A stretch of DNA of 64,000 bases from Dyella humicola (GCF_026283945.1 NZ_JAPDPC010000001.1:496001-560000), one strand, 5' to 3'. Counted from the first letter of the stretch, positions 29,637 to 39,346 are shown. Notes: generated from the sequence alone by a model not told the origin. Program-made: numbers and translations.

Positions 29637-30719
29637 TCAGGCCGCGTGCTGGCGGGCGCTGCGCGGCGGCATGCCGGTCCAGCGCTTGAACGCACGACGG
29701 AATTCGCGTGGATCGCTGAAGCCGATCTCGAGGCCGATTTCCGCCACGCTCAGCGCACCGCCGTGCAACAGCTCCAGCGCCCGTTCGGCGCGGACACGGT
29801 CATGGATCTCGCGGAAAATCCGGCCGCCTTCGGCCAGCCGACGGCGCAGCGAACGTTCGCTCATATTGAGCATGCGTGCCACATCCGGCAGTCGCGGCTG
29901 CTGGCGCAGGTGGCTTCGCAGCAAGCGCTCGACCGAGCCGACGACTTCCTGTTGCATGCCGCCGACGTCGTGCTGTTGCATGCACAGAGCAAGTGCCTGC
30001 TGGGCGGTCAGCGGGTTGTGTGAGGGCAGTGGGTGCCCCAGCCATTGCGCGTCGAGCACGACGCGGTTGAGGCGCGCACCGAACACCAGTTCGCACTGGA
30101 AGTAATCGGCATAGGCCTCGACATACGCAGGCCTGGCGTAGGTCACCTCAAGCCGTGATGGCCGAAAGTCGCTGCCCACCAGTTGGCGCGCGATCGCCAG
30201 CGCGCTGGAGAACAACTCCTCGCACAGGAAGGGCAGCAGCGGCGGATCGTTGAAGCGTGGCCATGCTGCCAGCGCCACTTCACGCGGGCTGACGGCTTCG
30301 AAACTGACATCGAGCAGGCTGCCGCTGACCCGATGATGCGTGATGCCCACCTTCATGGCATCGCCGAACGTGGGCGAGGTCATCATGGCCAGGCCGAGCA
30401 GGCCGAAGCTGCCCAGTGTCTCGCCCTGACCTACCTCAAGCCCCAGTCCCGCCTTGCCCGTTGCCTGCAACGCGCGGCGTATCACCATTTGGGCCTGTCG
30501 ATAGGACACGCGCAGGGTCGGGTCGTTCAGCTGGTCGCGACGCAGGCCTGAACCGGTGAACCAGGCATCGCAGGGAAGGCCGCGCGCAAGCGCTAGCTGG
30601 GTGAGATGGACGAGGATGTTCGACGGGGTTTCGGCCGCGGTATAGCGCGGGTCGGCGCCCGCTGGCGCACCCGTGGAGTCTTCAGTTGCATGACCGACCA
30701 TGGCCGCAACGGACGTCAT
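29637..30719 (-). CDS. AraC family transcriptional regulator with arabinose-binding-like N-terminus
   Basis: A 360-residue regulator. Residues ~30-225 form the PF12625-type sensor domain found in OruR/MmsR-like regulators, and the C-terminal ~100 residues hold two helix-turn-helix motifs with LPDVARMLNMSERSLRRRL and EIGLEIGFSDPREFRRAFKRWTG. It is transcribed toward the siderophore-receptor promoter region but ends 130 bp before it. The effector is unknown; relatives control amino-acid or lipid catabolism, so a link to the receptor is not established. The ATG at 30719 is taken; another in-frame ATG is 6 codons later. Confidence 0.9.
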   Translation of the reverse strand: MTSVAAMVGHATEDSTGAPAGADPRYTAAETPSNILVHLTQLALARGLPCDAWFTGSGLRRDQLNDPTLRVSYRQAQMVIRRALQATGKAGLGLEVGQGETLGSFGLLGLAMMTSPTFGDAMKVGITHHRVSGSLLDVSFEAVSPREVALAAWPRFNDPPLLPFLCEELFSSALAIARQLVGSDFRPSRLEVTYARPAYVEAYADYFQCELVFGARLNRVVLDAQWLGHPLPSHNPLTAQQALALCMQQHDVGGMQQEVVGSVERLLRSHLRQQPRLPDVARMLNMSERSLRRRLAEGGRIFREIHDRVRAERALELLHGGALSVAEIGLEIGFSDPREFRRAFKRWTGMPPRSARQHAA

Positions 30720-30838
30720 CTGTTCACCCCAACCCCCGACGCCGGATCAGCCCGACGCAGACCTGATCTATATCATGCGGAGCGACCCTACCGCTTTATG
30801 CAATGCACCAACAGCCGCATGCTGACAGGAGAACGGCC

Positions 30839-31636
30839 ATGCAAACCTATGTCGTCCACGCATCGCATGCCGGCTTGCTGGCAGCCCTGGTCCTGGCCTC
30901 CGGCTGCGCGCCGGTGCAAACACCACCGGCGAACCAGCCTGCGGCGGAGGCGCCGCCGTTGCAGACCGCCGTGCTGTTGCCTGCCGCGCCGAAGCCGGGC
31001 TCGGCCCGCTACGAGGCCGACCGTCAGGTGTTTCGCGCCACCCGCAAGCTGGAAGGCACGCCACGCTGGGAACTGGCCCAACATGACGTGGACTACGCCA
31101 CGCCGGTGCTGATGGATGACTTCAGCTGCGCCATGGGCGTGCCGTTGGATGCCCAGCGCCTGCCGCGCCTGACCGCCTTGGTCGATCTGACCAGCACGGC
31201 CGCCGACAAGTCGACGGGACCCGCCAAACAGGCCAACCAGCGACAGCGTCCGTTCCTGATTGATCAAGGAGCCGTGTGCCAGCCCACCGAACAGCTCGCG
31301 AAGAGTTTCGACTACCCATCCGGTCATGCCACCCGCGGCTGGGCGGTGGGCCTGGTGCTCGCCGAACTGGCGCCGGACCGTGCCTCCGACCTGCTGCTGC
31401 GTTCACGTGCGTTTGCCGACAGCCGCGTGGTCTGCGGCGCCCATAATCTGAGTGCGATTGAGGCGGGCGCGATGAACGGTGCCGCCGTGGTGGCGACCCT
31501 GCGAACGTCGCAGGCGTTCCAGGCGCAGCTATCCGCTGCGCGTGCGGAACTGGCCCCCTATCGCCAGGCAACCCCATCGAATGCCGGGCCGCAGTGCGCT
31601 GCCGAGAAAGCGTTGATTGAGCCGACGCCTTATTAA
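30839..31636 (+). CDS. PAP2-family (class A-like) acid phosphatase, putative lipoprotein
   Basis: A 265-residue exported phosphatase with the three PAP2 signature motifs: K130-x6-R137-P138, P160-S-G-H163 and S195-R196-x5-H202. In the third motif the Asp expected four residues after the catalytic His is Ala206. The start at 30839 has AGGAG 7 bases upstream and gives a signal ending at LASGC, with Cys23 possibly lipidated. Class A non-specific acid phosphatases hydrolyse organic phosphomonoesters in the periplasm through a phospho-histidine. It is monocistronic, and a REP-like pair follows the gene. Confidence 0.88.
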   Translation: MQTYVVHASHAGLLAALVLASGCAPVQTPPANQPAAEAPPLQTAVLLPAAPKPGSARYEADRQVFRATRKLEGTPRWELAQHDVDYATPVLMDDFSCAMGVPLDAQRLPRLTALVDLTSTAADKSTGPAKQANQRQRPFLIDQGAVCQPTEQLAKSFDYPSGHATRGWAVGLVLAELAPDRASDLLLRSRAFADSRVVCGAHNLSAIEAGAMNGAAVVATLRTSQAFQAQLSAARAELAPYRQATPSNAGPQCAAEKALIEPTPY

Positions 31637-31665
31637 ACGAAGCCCCGCAACGCCGCGTTCCTGTT

Positions 31666-31745
31666 GTAGGAGTGCACCCAGTGCGCGAAATCTACGAAGC
31701 CCTGTCCCTGTGACGCCCGTGATCGCGCACTGGGTGCGCTCTTAC
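31666..31745. repeat. REP-like inverted pair
   Basis: Two 23-bp units, GTAGGAGTGCACCCAGTGCG... (31666-31688) and its inverted partner (31723-31745), enclose a 34-bp spacer. The same unit type recurs at 40553-40624. The GTAGGAG head with a GCGCAC/GTGCGC core is the kind of small dispersed palindrome seen in Pseudomonas and Xanthomonadales genomes. The inverted unit's TAA is the stop codon of the TlpA-like gene. Confidence 0.75.
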
Positions 31746-32470
31746 AAAGGCGCGCGTGTAGCGGTCTGCCAGAGTCCGATCCATCGATGCAGATCCGCCA
31801 GGCGCTTCGCCTCGTCATCGCGCATGTTCATGCCGATCGCGACACCGGCCACGTGGCCCGTGGGGTCCAGCAGCATAAGGGTGGGATACGTGTTGACGCC
31901 CAGCGTATCGATCAGGTCTTGCCCGTTATGCAGGATGGGCCATGCGAAGCTGCGATCGGTCGCGAACTGCCGCGCCGCATCCGCGTCCTCATAGGTAATG
32001 GCGACGAAGTTCATGTCACCGTGCTGGCGAGCGTAGGCATTGAGCGTCGGCACTTCGGCGACGCATGGCGCGCAGTCGGCGAAAAAGAAACTGATCAGCG
32101 TATAGCGACCCTGGTATGAGCCTAGTCGTTGCGTGCCACCCTGCAGTGCCGGCAGCTCGAACGGAGGAAATGCATCGCCGCGCTTGAACGCGAATCGACC
32201 GGGTTGTCCGGGTGTCTGGATGCGCAGCACGGCAGCGCCAGTCTGGCTGTCCTTGGTACTGCTGAAGGTCTTGCCATCGCCAAGCAGGCGGGCGAACGCG
32301 GTGTAGCCGACGGACACGCCAGCCTGATCGAGATAGCGCACCGAAGGTGATGCGCCGAGTTGCAGCGATGCGATCAGGCGCTGCTCATCGAGCATTTGCG
32401 CCGCATGAAGCGACGTAGTGAACAGCGCCGCCAGCAACATCCATCCGAGGAGTGGCGATGCACGTCGCAC
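31742..32470 (-). CDS. TlpA-like thioredoxin-fold protein, periplasmic
   Basis: A 242-residue exported protein with a signal peptide ending near LHAAQ. The thioredoxin-like domain (about residues 98-235) carries the redox motif Cys133-Ala-Pro-Cys136 in FFADCAPCVAEVP, followed by a cis-proline segment NTYPTLMLLD. The N-terminal ~80 residues are an extra domain with no clear match. TlpA/ResA proteins reduce disulfides in the periplasm, commonly for cytochrome c or copper-site maturation; which partner is used here is unknown. It lies 73 bp downstream of putA on the same strand, separated by a hairpin. Confidence 0.88.
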   Translation of the reverse strand: MRRASPLLGWMLLAALFTTSLHAAQMLDEQRLIASLQLGASPSVRYLDQAGVSVGYTAFARLLGDGKTFSSTKDSQTGAAVLRIQTPGQPGRFAFKRGDAFPPFELPALQGGTQRLGSYQGRYTLISFFFADCAPCVAEVPTLNAYARQHGDMNFVAITYEDADAARQFATDRSFAWPILHNGQDLIDTLGVNTYPTLMLLDPTGHVAGVAIGMNMRDDEAKRLADLHRWIGLWQTATRAPL

Positions 32471-32508
32471 GGGAATCTCCGCTATCTGCCGTCGATGACG
32501 ACAAGTGC

Positions 32509-32532
32509 GGGCCGGCGCATGCGCGCCGACCC
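32509..32532 (-). terminator. hairpin after putA
   Basis: On the minus strand GGGTCGGCGC-gcat-GCGCCGGCCC forms a 10-bp stem with one G-T wobble, 12 bp after the putA stop. No T tract follows, so termination is probably partial or Rho-assisted. Confidence 0.5.
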
Positions 32533-32543
32533 GTCGTGCTGTC

Positions 32544-35500
32544 TTACTCGCCGATGGTCAGCAGCGATGCATTGCCGCCGGCCGCCGTGGTGTTGATGGT
32601 GAGCGTGCGCTCGCCGGCGAAGCGCAGCAGGTAATGCGGGCCGCCCGCCTTCGGGCCGGTGCCGGACAGGCCTTCGCCGCCGAACGGCTGCACGCCGACC
32701 ACCGCACCGATCTGGTTGCGGTTGACGTAGCAGTTGCCCACGCGCGCGCGGCTCTGGATGTACTCGACGGTGTCATCAATGCGGCTGTGGATGCCGAGGG
32801 TAAGGCCGTAGCCGGTGGCGTTGATCTCATCGACTACCTTGGCCAGCTCGTCGCCCTTCCAGCGGATCACGTGCAGCACCGGACCGAAGATTTCGCGGGT
32901 GAGCGTGGCCAGCGAGGGAATCTCGTAGGCGCGCGGGGCGAAGAAGGTGCCGTTGCCGGTGGTGGCCGGGTCGAGCTTCACTTCGCCGATCTTCTTCGCT
33001 TCCTTGTCCATGCGCGCGGCGTGGTCGACCAGGATCTTCTTGGCGTCCTCGTCGATCACCGGACCCACGTCGGTGGACAGCTGGCCGGGGTCGCCGACCT
33101 TCAGCTCGCCCATGGCGCCGGCGAGCATCGCGCAAACCTTGTCGGCGATGTCTTCCTGCACGTACAGCACGCGCGCGGCCGAGCAACGCTGGCCGGCGGA
33201 CTGGAACGCCGAAGCGACCACGTCCTTGACGATCTGCTCGGGCAGAGCCGAGGAGTCGGCGATCATCGCGTTCTGGCCACCGGTTTCGGCGACCAGCGCG
33301 GCGATCGGTGCATTGCGTGCGGCGAGGGCGCGGTTGATTGCCCAGGCGGTTTCGGTGGAGCCGGTGAAGGCCACGCCAGCCACGCGCGGATCGCGCGTGA
33401 GTGCGGCACCGACGGTGGCGCCGTCGCCCGGCAGGAACTGCAACACCTCGGCCGGCACGCCGGCATCCTGCAGTAGCTTCACGGCGACGTAGCCGATCAG
33501 GCTGGTCTGTTCGGCCGGCTTGGCAATGACCGCATTGCCGGCAGCCAGCGCAGCGCTGATCTGGCCCAGGAAGATCGCCAGCGGGAAGTTCCACGGGCTG
33601 ATGCACACGAACACACCACGGCCGTTCAAGAACAGCTGGTTGCTCTCGCCGGTGGGGCCGGGCAGCTGTTCGGGATGGCCGAACAGGCGGCGTGCCATGG
33701 TGGCGTAATAACGCAGGAAGTCGGCCGCCTCGCGGATTTCGGCGATGGCGTCGGGCAGGCTCTTGCCGGCTTCGCGCACGCACAGCGCGATGAACTCGCC
33801 GCGACGCGCTTCCAATTGCTCGGCAGCATGCTCAAGGATGGCGGCGCGGCTCGCGGCCGGCAGGCGATCCCAGTTGTGCTGGGCGGCGACGGCATTGGCC
33901 AGCGCCTTTTCGACGGTGGCGCTGTCGGCGCTGACATAGCTGCCCACGACCTGGCGACGATCGGCCGGGTTGGTCACCTGCACGGTGGCGCCGCTGCTCT
34001 TGGCACCCGGGACCAGCGGCTCGGCGGTCCACGGACCGGTCTTGCTCTGGATCGCCTCGGCGAGGGCCTTCAGTTCGTTGTCGTTGGAGAAGTTGACGCC
34101 CATGGAATTCTTCCGAAGTTCACCGTAGAGATTCACCGGCAGCGGAATGCGCGGGTGGGGAATGGAGGCGAAGGCACGCACGGTCTCGCACGGATCGGCG
34201 ACCAGTTCGCGCACCGGCAGACTCTCGTCGACCACGCGGTTCACGAAGCTGGTATTGGCGCCGTTTTCAAGCAGGCGGCGCACCAGGTAGGGCAGCAGGT
34301 CCTCATGCGTGCCGACCGGCGCGTAGACGCGGCATGGCACGTTGAGGTTGCCTTTGCCGATCACCTCGGCGTACAGGTCGGTGCCCATGCCGTGCAGGCG
34401 CTGGTATTCGTACGGACGACCCTGCGCCATGTGATGCACAGCAGCGATGGTGTGTGCGTTGTGTGTGGCGAACTGCGGGTAGATCAATGCCACGCCCGCG
34501 TCGAACAGCTTGCTTGCGCAGGCCAGGTAGGAGACGTCGGTGTTCGGCTTGCGCGTATAGACGGGATAGCCGGCCAGGCCGTTTTCCTGGGCGCGCTTGA
34601 CCTCGGCGTCCCAGTAAGCGCCCTTGACCAGGCGCACGTACCAGCGACGACCGCTGGCACGCGCGGTTTCGATCAGCCAGTCGATCACGAACGGCGTGCG
34701 CTTCGCGTACGCCTGCACCACGATGCCGAGGCCATTCCAGCCTTGCAGCGAAGGATGCGCGAACACGTCACCGATGATGTCCAGCGACAGTTCCAGGCGC
34801 TCAGCCTCCTCGGCGTCGACCGACAGCGCAATGCCGTGCTTCATCGCCAACTGCGACAGCTCCAGCAGCTTGGCGCTGAGGTCGCGATGAGCAAGCTCGC
34901 GCTTGGCCACTTCGTAGCGCGGATGCAGGGCCGACAGCTTCACCGAGATCGACGGCGCGTCGGTGTGGTTGGCGAACGGTCCGCGCGAACCGATCGCGGC
35001 AATCGCGTTACGGTAGTCCTGCTGATAGCGCTCGGCGGTTTCGCTGGTGAGCGCCGACTCGCCGAGCATGTCGTAGGAATAGCGGTAGACCGCATATTCC
35101 TTCTGTGCGCAACGATCCAGCGCTTCGCCGATGGTGCGGCCCATGACGAACTGATGGCCCATGATGCGCATGGCCTGGCGTACCGCGAGGCGGATCGCCG
35201 GCTCGCCCGCGCGACCGACCAGGCGACGCAGCGCGCCGGTGAAGTCGTGGCGGGTTTCCTCCGACAAGGTCACCAGCTTGCCGGTGAGCATCAGGCCCCA
35301 GGTCGACACATTGACGAACAGCGACTCGCTCTGACCCAGATGCTTCTTCCAGTTCGCATCGCCCAGCTTGTCGCGGATCAGCTTGTCCGCGGTGGCCTTG
35401 TCGGGGATGCGCAGCAGGGCTTCGGCCACGCACATCAGCAGCACGCCTTCTTCCGACGACAGGTCGTACTGGCGCATGAAGGATTCGACGGCGCTCTGGT

Positions 35501-35699
35501 CCTTGGCGCGCAGGCGCACGCGGGACACCAGGTCGGCGGCCAGGTCGATCACTTTTTCGCGTTCCACCGGCGGCAAGGTCGCCTGCGCCAGCAGGTCGTT
35601 GACCGCTTCGGTCTCGTCACGCAGCCAGGCCGCGGTAATGCGGGCGCGGGCCGGTTCGACGCCAGTCGGAAGTTCGGGGCTGAGAATGGGCTGGGTCAC
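32544..35699 (-). CDS. putA: bifunctional proline dehydrogenase / L-glutamate gamma-semialdehyde dehydrogenase
   Basis: A ~1051-residue PutA that oxidises proline to glutamate in two steps, channelling P5C between its domains. The proline dehydrogenase barrel (about residues 75-450) contains RLVKGAYWDAEVKRAQ. The dehydrogenase domain (about 540-1000) contains ISPWNFPL, AETGGQNAMI and catalytic Cys in AGQRCSA. The N-terminus lacks the ribbon-helix-helix DNA-binding domain, so it is the short type and not its own repressor. The GTG at 35699 is chosen because family members begin near PILSPELP; the frame stays open to another GTG at 35795. No recognisable ribosome site supports either. Confidence 0.95.
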   Translation of the reverse strand: MTQPILSPELPTGVEPARARITAAWLRDETEAVNDLLAQATLPPVEREKVIDLAADLVSRVRLRAKDQSAVESFMRQYDLSSEEGVLLMCVAEALLRIPDKATADKLIRDKLGDANWKKHLGQSESLFVNVSTWGLMLTGKLVTLSEETRHDFTGALRRLVGRAGEPAIRLAVRQAMRIMGHQFVMGRTIGEALDRCAQKEYAVYRYSYDMLGESALTSETAERYQQDYRNAIAAIGSRGPFANHTDAPSISVKLSALHPRYEVAKRELAHRDLSAKLLELSQLAMKHGIALSVDAEEAERLELSLDIIGDVFAHPSLQGWNGLGIVVQAYAKRTPFVIDWLIETARASGRRWYVRLVKGAYWDAEVKRAQENGLAGYPVYTRKPNTDVSYLACASKLFDAGVALIYPQFATHNAHTIAAVHHMAQGRPYEYQRLHGMGTDLYAEVIGKGNLNVPCRVYAPVGTHEDLLPYLVRRLLENGANTSFVNRVVDESLPVRELVADPCETVRAFASIPHPRIPLPVNLYGELRKNSMGVNFSNDNELKALAEAIQSKTGPWTAEPLVPGAKSSGATVQVTNPADRRQVVGSYVSADSATVEKALANAVAAQHNWDRLPAASRAAILEHAAEQLEARRGEFIALCVREAGKSLPDAIAEIREAADFLRYYATMARRLFGHPEQLPGPTGESNQLFLNGRGVFVCISPWNFPLAIFLGQISAALAAGNAVIAKPAEQTSLIGYVAVKLLQDAGVPAEVLQFLPGDGATVGAALTRDPRVAGVAFTGSTETAWAINRALAARNAPIAALVAETGGQNAMIADSSALPEQIVKDVVASAFQSAGQRCSAARVLYVQEDIADKVCAMLAGAMGELKVGDPGQLSTDVGPVIDEDAKKILVDHAARMDKEAKKIGEVKLDPATTGNGTFFAPRAYEIPSLATLTREIFGPVLHVIRWKGDELAKVVDEINATGYGLTLGIHSRIDDTVEYIQSRARVGNCYVNRNQIGAVVGVQPFGGEGLSGTGPKAGGPHYLLRFAGERTLTINTTAAGGNASLLTIGE

Positions 35700-36159
35700 A
35701 GAGGTGTAGCCAAAGGATGCGGGGTAGGGAATCGCGGGATTGTACGCGGGGGTGGCGGCGCACGCATCCGTACGGCGTGTTGCAGCGCACGACACGTTTT
35801 AATGGTCATGTGCTGCTGACACAGGCGCTCGACATCACATGGGGGCAGCCGGAAAGCGAGTCAATTGTCCAAGGCGGATCGAACGCACTGCGGCAAAAGC
35901 GCACAGGCGAGTGATTCGTCATGGACTTGGATGCCAGTCGCGGCGTAGGGACGTGCGCTGGGTCGCCGGTTACGGGTGCCCAGTGAGGGCGTTGCACCTT
36001 CGCTGCACCATGCGCAGCCTCGATCGCGCCGCAGGAAAGCGTGACTCAACAACACACTAGAGCCGTTCATGCGTGCTTCAAATCAAGTGGGTGCGTCATT
36101 CTTGCCCATCGAGGCCATCGCGGCCTATCATTCCTGCGTTCCAGGCACGCCGGATCCCC
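35700..36159. other. 460-bp divergent intergenic region between putA and the DUF2244 gene
   Basis: I see no gene here; frames through it are short and lack family features. It should contain the putA promoter on the minus strand and the promoter of the oxidase cluster on the plus strand, but no convincing hexamers or operator could be placed. Confidence 0.4.
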
Positions 36160-36645
36160 ATGATCGTGCTTCGACCAGCAGCGGCCGGCTTGCCGTGCGC
36201 GACGATGTGGCTCAAGCCCAATCGCGCCCTGAGTCGCCGTGACTTGCGTCGTGTGATCGGGGTATTGGTGGCGCTGGCGTTGACGACGGCCGGGTTGGGC
36301 GCGTGGCAGGGGAATGTGTTTGCTCCGCTGTTCGCCTTGGTCGAGTCCTTTGCTGTGGCTTTCGCTTTAGGCGTGGCCTGGCGAGCCGGCGACCGCAGCG
36401 AGCGCATCACCCTCGACGAATCGTCGCTGGAGGTGCAATCCCTGCCAGGTCGGCGCAGTGCGCGTTTCCAGACTTACTGGGTGCGCGTGCAGCTGCACAG
36501 CGGCAAGGGGAGAGCTCGTCTATTGCTGACGTCGCATGGGCAGGAACTGGAAATCGGGGCCTTCCTCGCTGATGAGGAGCGCGCCGAACTGTCAAGGAAA
36601 CTCAAGGTGTTGCTGGCCGCTATCAACGATCCGCAGCGCAGGTAG
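36160..36645 (+). CDS. DUF2244 family membrane protein
   Basis: A 161-residue protein with two adjacent membrane helices (about residues 28-75), then a soluble beta-rich domain with RITLDESSLEVQSLPGR and LLLTSHGQELEIGAFL. This is the DUF2244 layout. The first Met at 36160 is taken because the frame upstream lacks similarity. DUF2244 genes are commonly found directly in front of coxB in proteobacteria, as here (20 bp gap), so a role in oxidase assembly or in the same operon is likely but unproven. Confidence 0.85.
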   Translation: MIVLRPAAAGLPCATMWLKPNRALSRRDLRRVIGVLVALALTTAGLGAWQGNVFAPLFALVESFAVAFALGVAWRAGDRSERITLDESSLEVQSLPGRRSARFQTYWVRVQLHSGKGRARLLLTSHGQELEIGAFLADEERAELSRKLKVLLAAINDPQRR

Positions 36646-36665
36646 GTTCAACAAAGGTGCAAGAC

Positions 36666-37631
36666 ATGACATCTGGCGGCATCAGGCCTGGCAGTACCAA
36701 GCGAGTAGTCGCGGCATGCGCACTCATCGCCCTTGCAATGTTCGGCGGCGTGGCGATGGCCAATCCTCAGCCAGGACAGTTGAACATGACCCGTGGCTCG
36801 TCCACGTGGTCTCCCGTTCCGTACTTCCTCAATAACGTCGCGCTCGGTGTCTGCGTCGTCATCGGCATCCTCGTGTTCGGCGCGATGTTCATCGCCATGT
36901 TCCGCTTCCGCAAGTCGCGCGGTGCGGTGGCCGAGAAGTGGTCGCACAACACCACGCTTGAAATCATCTGGACCACGATCCCGGTGATCATCCTGATCGT
37001 GCTGGCCTATCTGGCCACCGGCGGCCTGCGCACGTTCTCCGACACCACCGGCTCGCTGATGACCGTGAAGGTCACCGGCTACCAGTGGAAGTGGCGCTAC
37101 GACTACGTCGACTACCAGGGCAAGGCGATCGACAAGGTCGGCTTCATGTCCAAGCTGGACCGCGAGAGCGACGAGACCCGTCAGCTGAACTCGGGCCTCG
37201 ACCCGAATGCGGTGAAGGTGGACGGCGTCAACACCTATCTCATTAATGTGGATGAGCCGCTGGTGGTGCCGGTCGGCGTCAAGATCCGCTTCGTGATCAC
37301 CGCGGGTGACGTGATCCACTCCTGGTGGGTGCCGGCGCTGGGCTGGAAGATGGACGCCATCCCGGGCATCGTCAATGCGGCCTGGACCAACATCACCGAG
37401 CCGGGCGTGTACCGTGGCCAGTGCGCCGAGCTGTGCGGCCAGGATCATGGCTTCATGCCGATCGTGGTGAAGGCCTTGCCGAAGGAAGAGTTCGAGAAGT
37501 GGCTGGCTGACAAGGAAGCGCAGGCCAAGCAGCCGGCGCCGGCTGCCCCGGCAGCTGCCTCGACCGCGGCCACGCCGAGCACGGCGCAGATTGCACCCGA
37601 CGCACCTGTTGCCCAGGGCCACCAGGGCTGA
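36666..37631 (+). CDS. coxB: cytochrome c oxidase subunit II
   Basis: A 321-residue subunit II of an aa3-type heme-copper oxidase. A signal/anchor segment is followed by two membrane helices and a periplasmic cupredoxin domain. The CuA ligands are Cys253, Cys257, His261 and Met264 in QCAELCGQDHGFM, and the aromatic patch WKWRYDY is about residue 140. It receives electrons from soluble or membrane cytochrome c. The C-terminal ~35 residues are an Ala/Pro-rich tail, and there is no fused cytochrome c domain. AAAGG lies 9 bases before the ATG; a GTG three codons earlier is less likely. Confidence 0.97.
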   Translation: MTSGGIRPGSTKRVVAACALIALAMFGGVAMANPQPGQLNMTRGSSTWSPVPYFLNNVALGVCVVIGILVFGAMFIAMFRFRKSRGAVAEKWSHNTTLEIIWTTIPVIILIVLAYLATGGLRTFSDTTGSLMTVKVTGYQWKWRYDYVDYQGKAIDKVGFMSKLDRESDETRQLNSGLDPNAVKVDGVNTYLINVDEPLVVPVGVKIRFVITAGDVIHSWWVPALGWKMDAIPGIVNAAWTNITEPGVYRGQCAELCGQDHGFMPIVVKALPKEEFEKWLADKEAQAKQPAPAAPAAASTAATPSTAQIAPDAPVAQGHQG

Positions 37632-37680
37632 TTCGTCAGCCCGCTTAACCGTTTCCGCATTTAGGTAGAGGTGCAAGGCC

Positions 37681-39297
37681 ATGGCTCACGCAGCCACTCA
37701 CGACCACCACGACGATCATCACGGCGCGCCGAAGAACTTCTTCGTCCGCTGGTGCATGTCCACGAACCACAAGGACATCGGCACCCTGTACCTGGTTTTC
37801 TCGCTGCTGATGTTCTTCATCGGCGGCAGCTTCGCCATGGTGATCCGCGCCGAACTGTTCAAGCCCGGCCTGCAGCTGGTGCAGCCGTACTTCTTCAATG
37901 AAATGACCACGATGCATGCGCTGGTCATGATCTTCGGCGCCGTCATGCCGGCCTTCGTGGGCCTGGGCAACTGGATGATTCCGTTGATGGTCGGTGCGCC
38001 GGACATGGCGTTGCCGCGCATGAACAACCTGTCGTTCTGGATCCTGCCGTTCGCCTTCGCGCTGCTGCTTTCCACGCTGTTCCTGCCGGGTGGTGGTCCC
38101 GCCGGTGGCTGGACCATGTACCCACCGCTGTCGCTGCAGGGCAGTTCGACCGCCTACGTGGTGTTCGCGGTGCACTTGATGGGTATCAGCTCGATCATGG
38201 GCGCGATCAACATCATCGCGACCATCCTCAACATGCGCGCGCCGGGCATGGACCTGCTCAAGATGCCGGTGTTCGTGTGGAGCTGGCTGATCACGGCGTT
38301 CCTGCTGATCGCAGTGATGCCGGTGCTGGCTGGTGCGGTGACCATGCTGCTCACCGACAAGTATTTCGGCACCAACTTCTTCAATGCCGCCGGTGGCGGT
38401 GATCCGATCCTGTTCCAGCACATCTTCTGGTTCTTCGGTCACCCCGAGGTCTACATCATGATCCTGCCGGCTTTTGGCCTGGTTTCAGAGATCATTCCGA
38501 CCTTCGCGCGCAAGCCGATCTTTGGCTACAAGGCGATGGTGTTCGCGATTGCCTCGATCGCCTTCCTGTCGTTCATCGTGTGGGCGCACCACATGTTCGC
38601 CGTGGGTCTGCCGCTGGGCGGCGAGATCTTCTTCATGTACGCCACGATGCTGATCGCGGTACCGACGGGCGTGAAGGTGTTCAACTGGGTCAGCACCATG
38701 TGGGGCGGCTCGATGACCTTCGAGACACCGATGCTGTTCGCGATCGCGTTCGTGATCCTGTTCACCATCGGCGGCTTCTCCGGCCTGATGCTGGCGCTGG
38801 CGCCGGCCGACTTCCAGTATCACGACACCTACTTCGTGGTGGCGCACTTCCACTACGTGCTGGTGACCGGCGCGATCTTCGCCATCATCGCCGCGACGTA
38901 CTACTGGCTGCCGAAATGGACCGGCCACATGTACTCGGAGATGTGGGGCAAGATCCATTTCTGGAACAGCGTGATCTGGGTGAACGTGTTGTTCTTCCCG
39001 CAGCACTTCCTGGGTCTGGCCGGCATGCCGCGCCGCATCCCTGACTACAACGTCGCCTTCGCCAACTTCAACATGATCAGCTCCATCGGCGGCTTCCTGT
39101 TCGGCGCCTCGCAGCTGATCTTCCTCGGCGTGATCATCCACGCGCTGTGGTTCTCCAAGAAGAAGGCCGCCGACCGTGTATGGGAAGGCGCCAAGGGTCT
39201 GGAATGGACCGTGCCGTCGCCAGCGCCGCATCACACCTTCGATGTGCCGCCGGTGATCCATGATCACGAGCTGGCTCACGGCCACGTCGAAGATTGA
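37681..39297 (+). CDS. ctaD: cytochrome c oxidase subunit I
   Basis: A 538-residue catalytic subunit with twelve membrane helices. The heme a ligand region TTMHALVMIFGA, the CuB/cross-linked Tyr motif HPEVYIMILPAFG, and the heme a3/a ligand stretch DTYFVVAHFHYVL are all present. The His-rich N-terminus (about residues 3-15, HAATHDHHDDHH) is noteworthy as a possible metal-binding tail. It reduces O2 to water and pumps protons across the inner membrane. It sits between coxB and a tiny assembly gene in the same operon. Confidence 0.98.
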   Translation: MAHAATHDHHDDHHGAPKNFFVRWCMSTNHKDIGTLYLVFSLLMFFIGGSFAMVIRAELFKPGLQLVQPYFFNEMTTMHALVMIFGAVMPAFVGLGNWMIPLMVGAPDMALPRMNNLSFWILPFAFALLLSTLFLPGGGPAGGWTMYPPLSLQGSSTAYVVFAVHLMGISSIMGAINIIATILNMRAPGMDLLKMPVFVWSWLITAFLLIAVMPVLAGAVTMLLTDKYFGTNFFNAAGGGDPILFQHIFWFFGHPEVYIMILPAFGLVSEIIPTFARKPIFGYKAMVFAIASIAFLSFIVWAHHMFAVGLPLGGEIFFMYATMLIAVPTGVKVFNWVSTMWGGSMTFETPMLFAIAFVILFTIGGFSGLMLALAPADFQYHDTYFVVAHFHYVLVTGAIFAIIAATYYWLPKWTGHMYSEMWGKIHFWNSVIWVNVLFFPQHFLGLAGMPRRIPDYNVAFANFNMISSIGGFLFGASQLIFLGVIIHALWFSKKKAADRVWEGAKGLEWTVPSPAPHHTFDVPPVIHDHELAHGHVED

Positions 39298-39346
39298 TCC
39301 ATGACTACCGCTCCGGTCTTGGCCGGGGCGGGTGGAAACGCATTAG

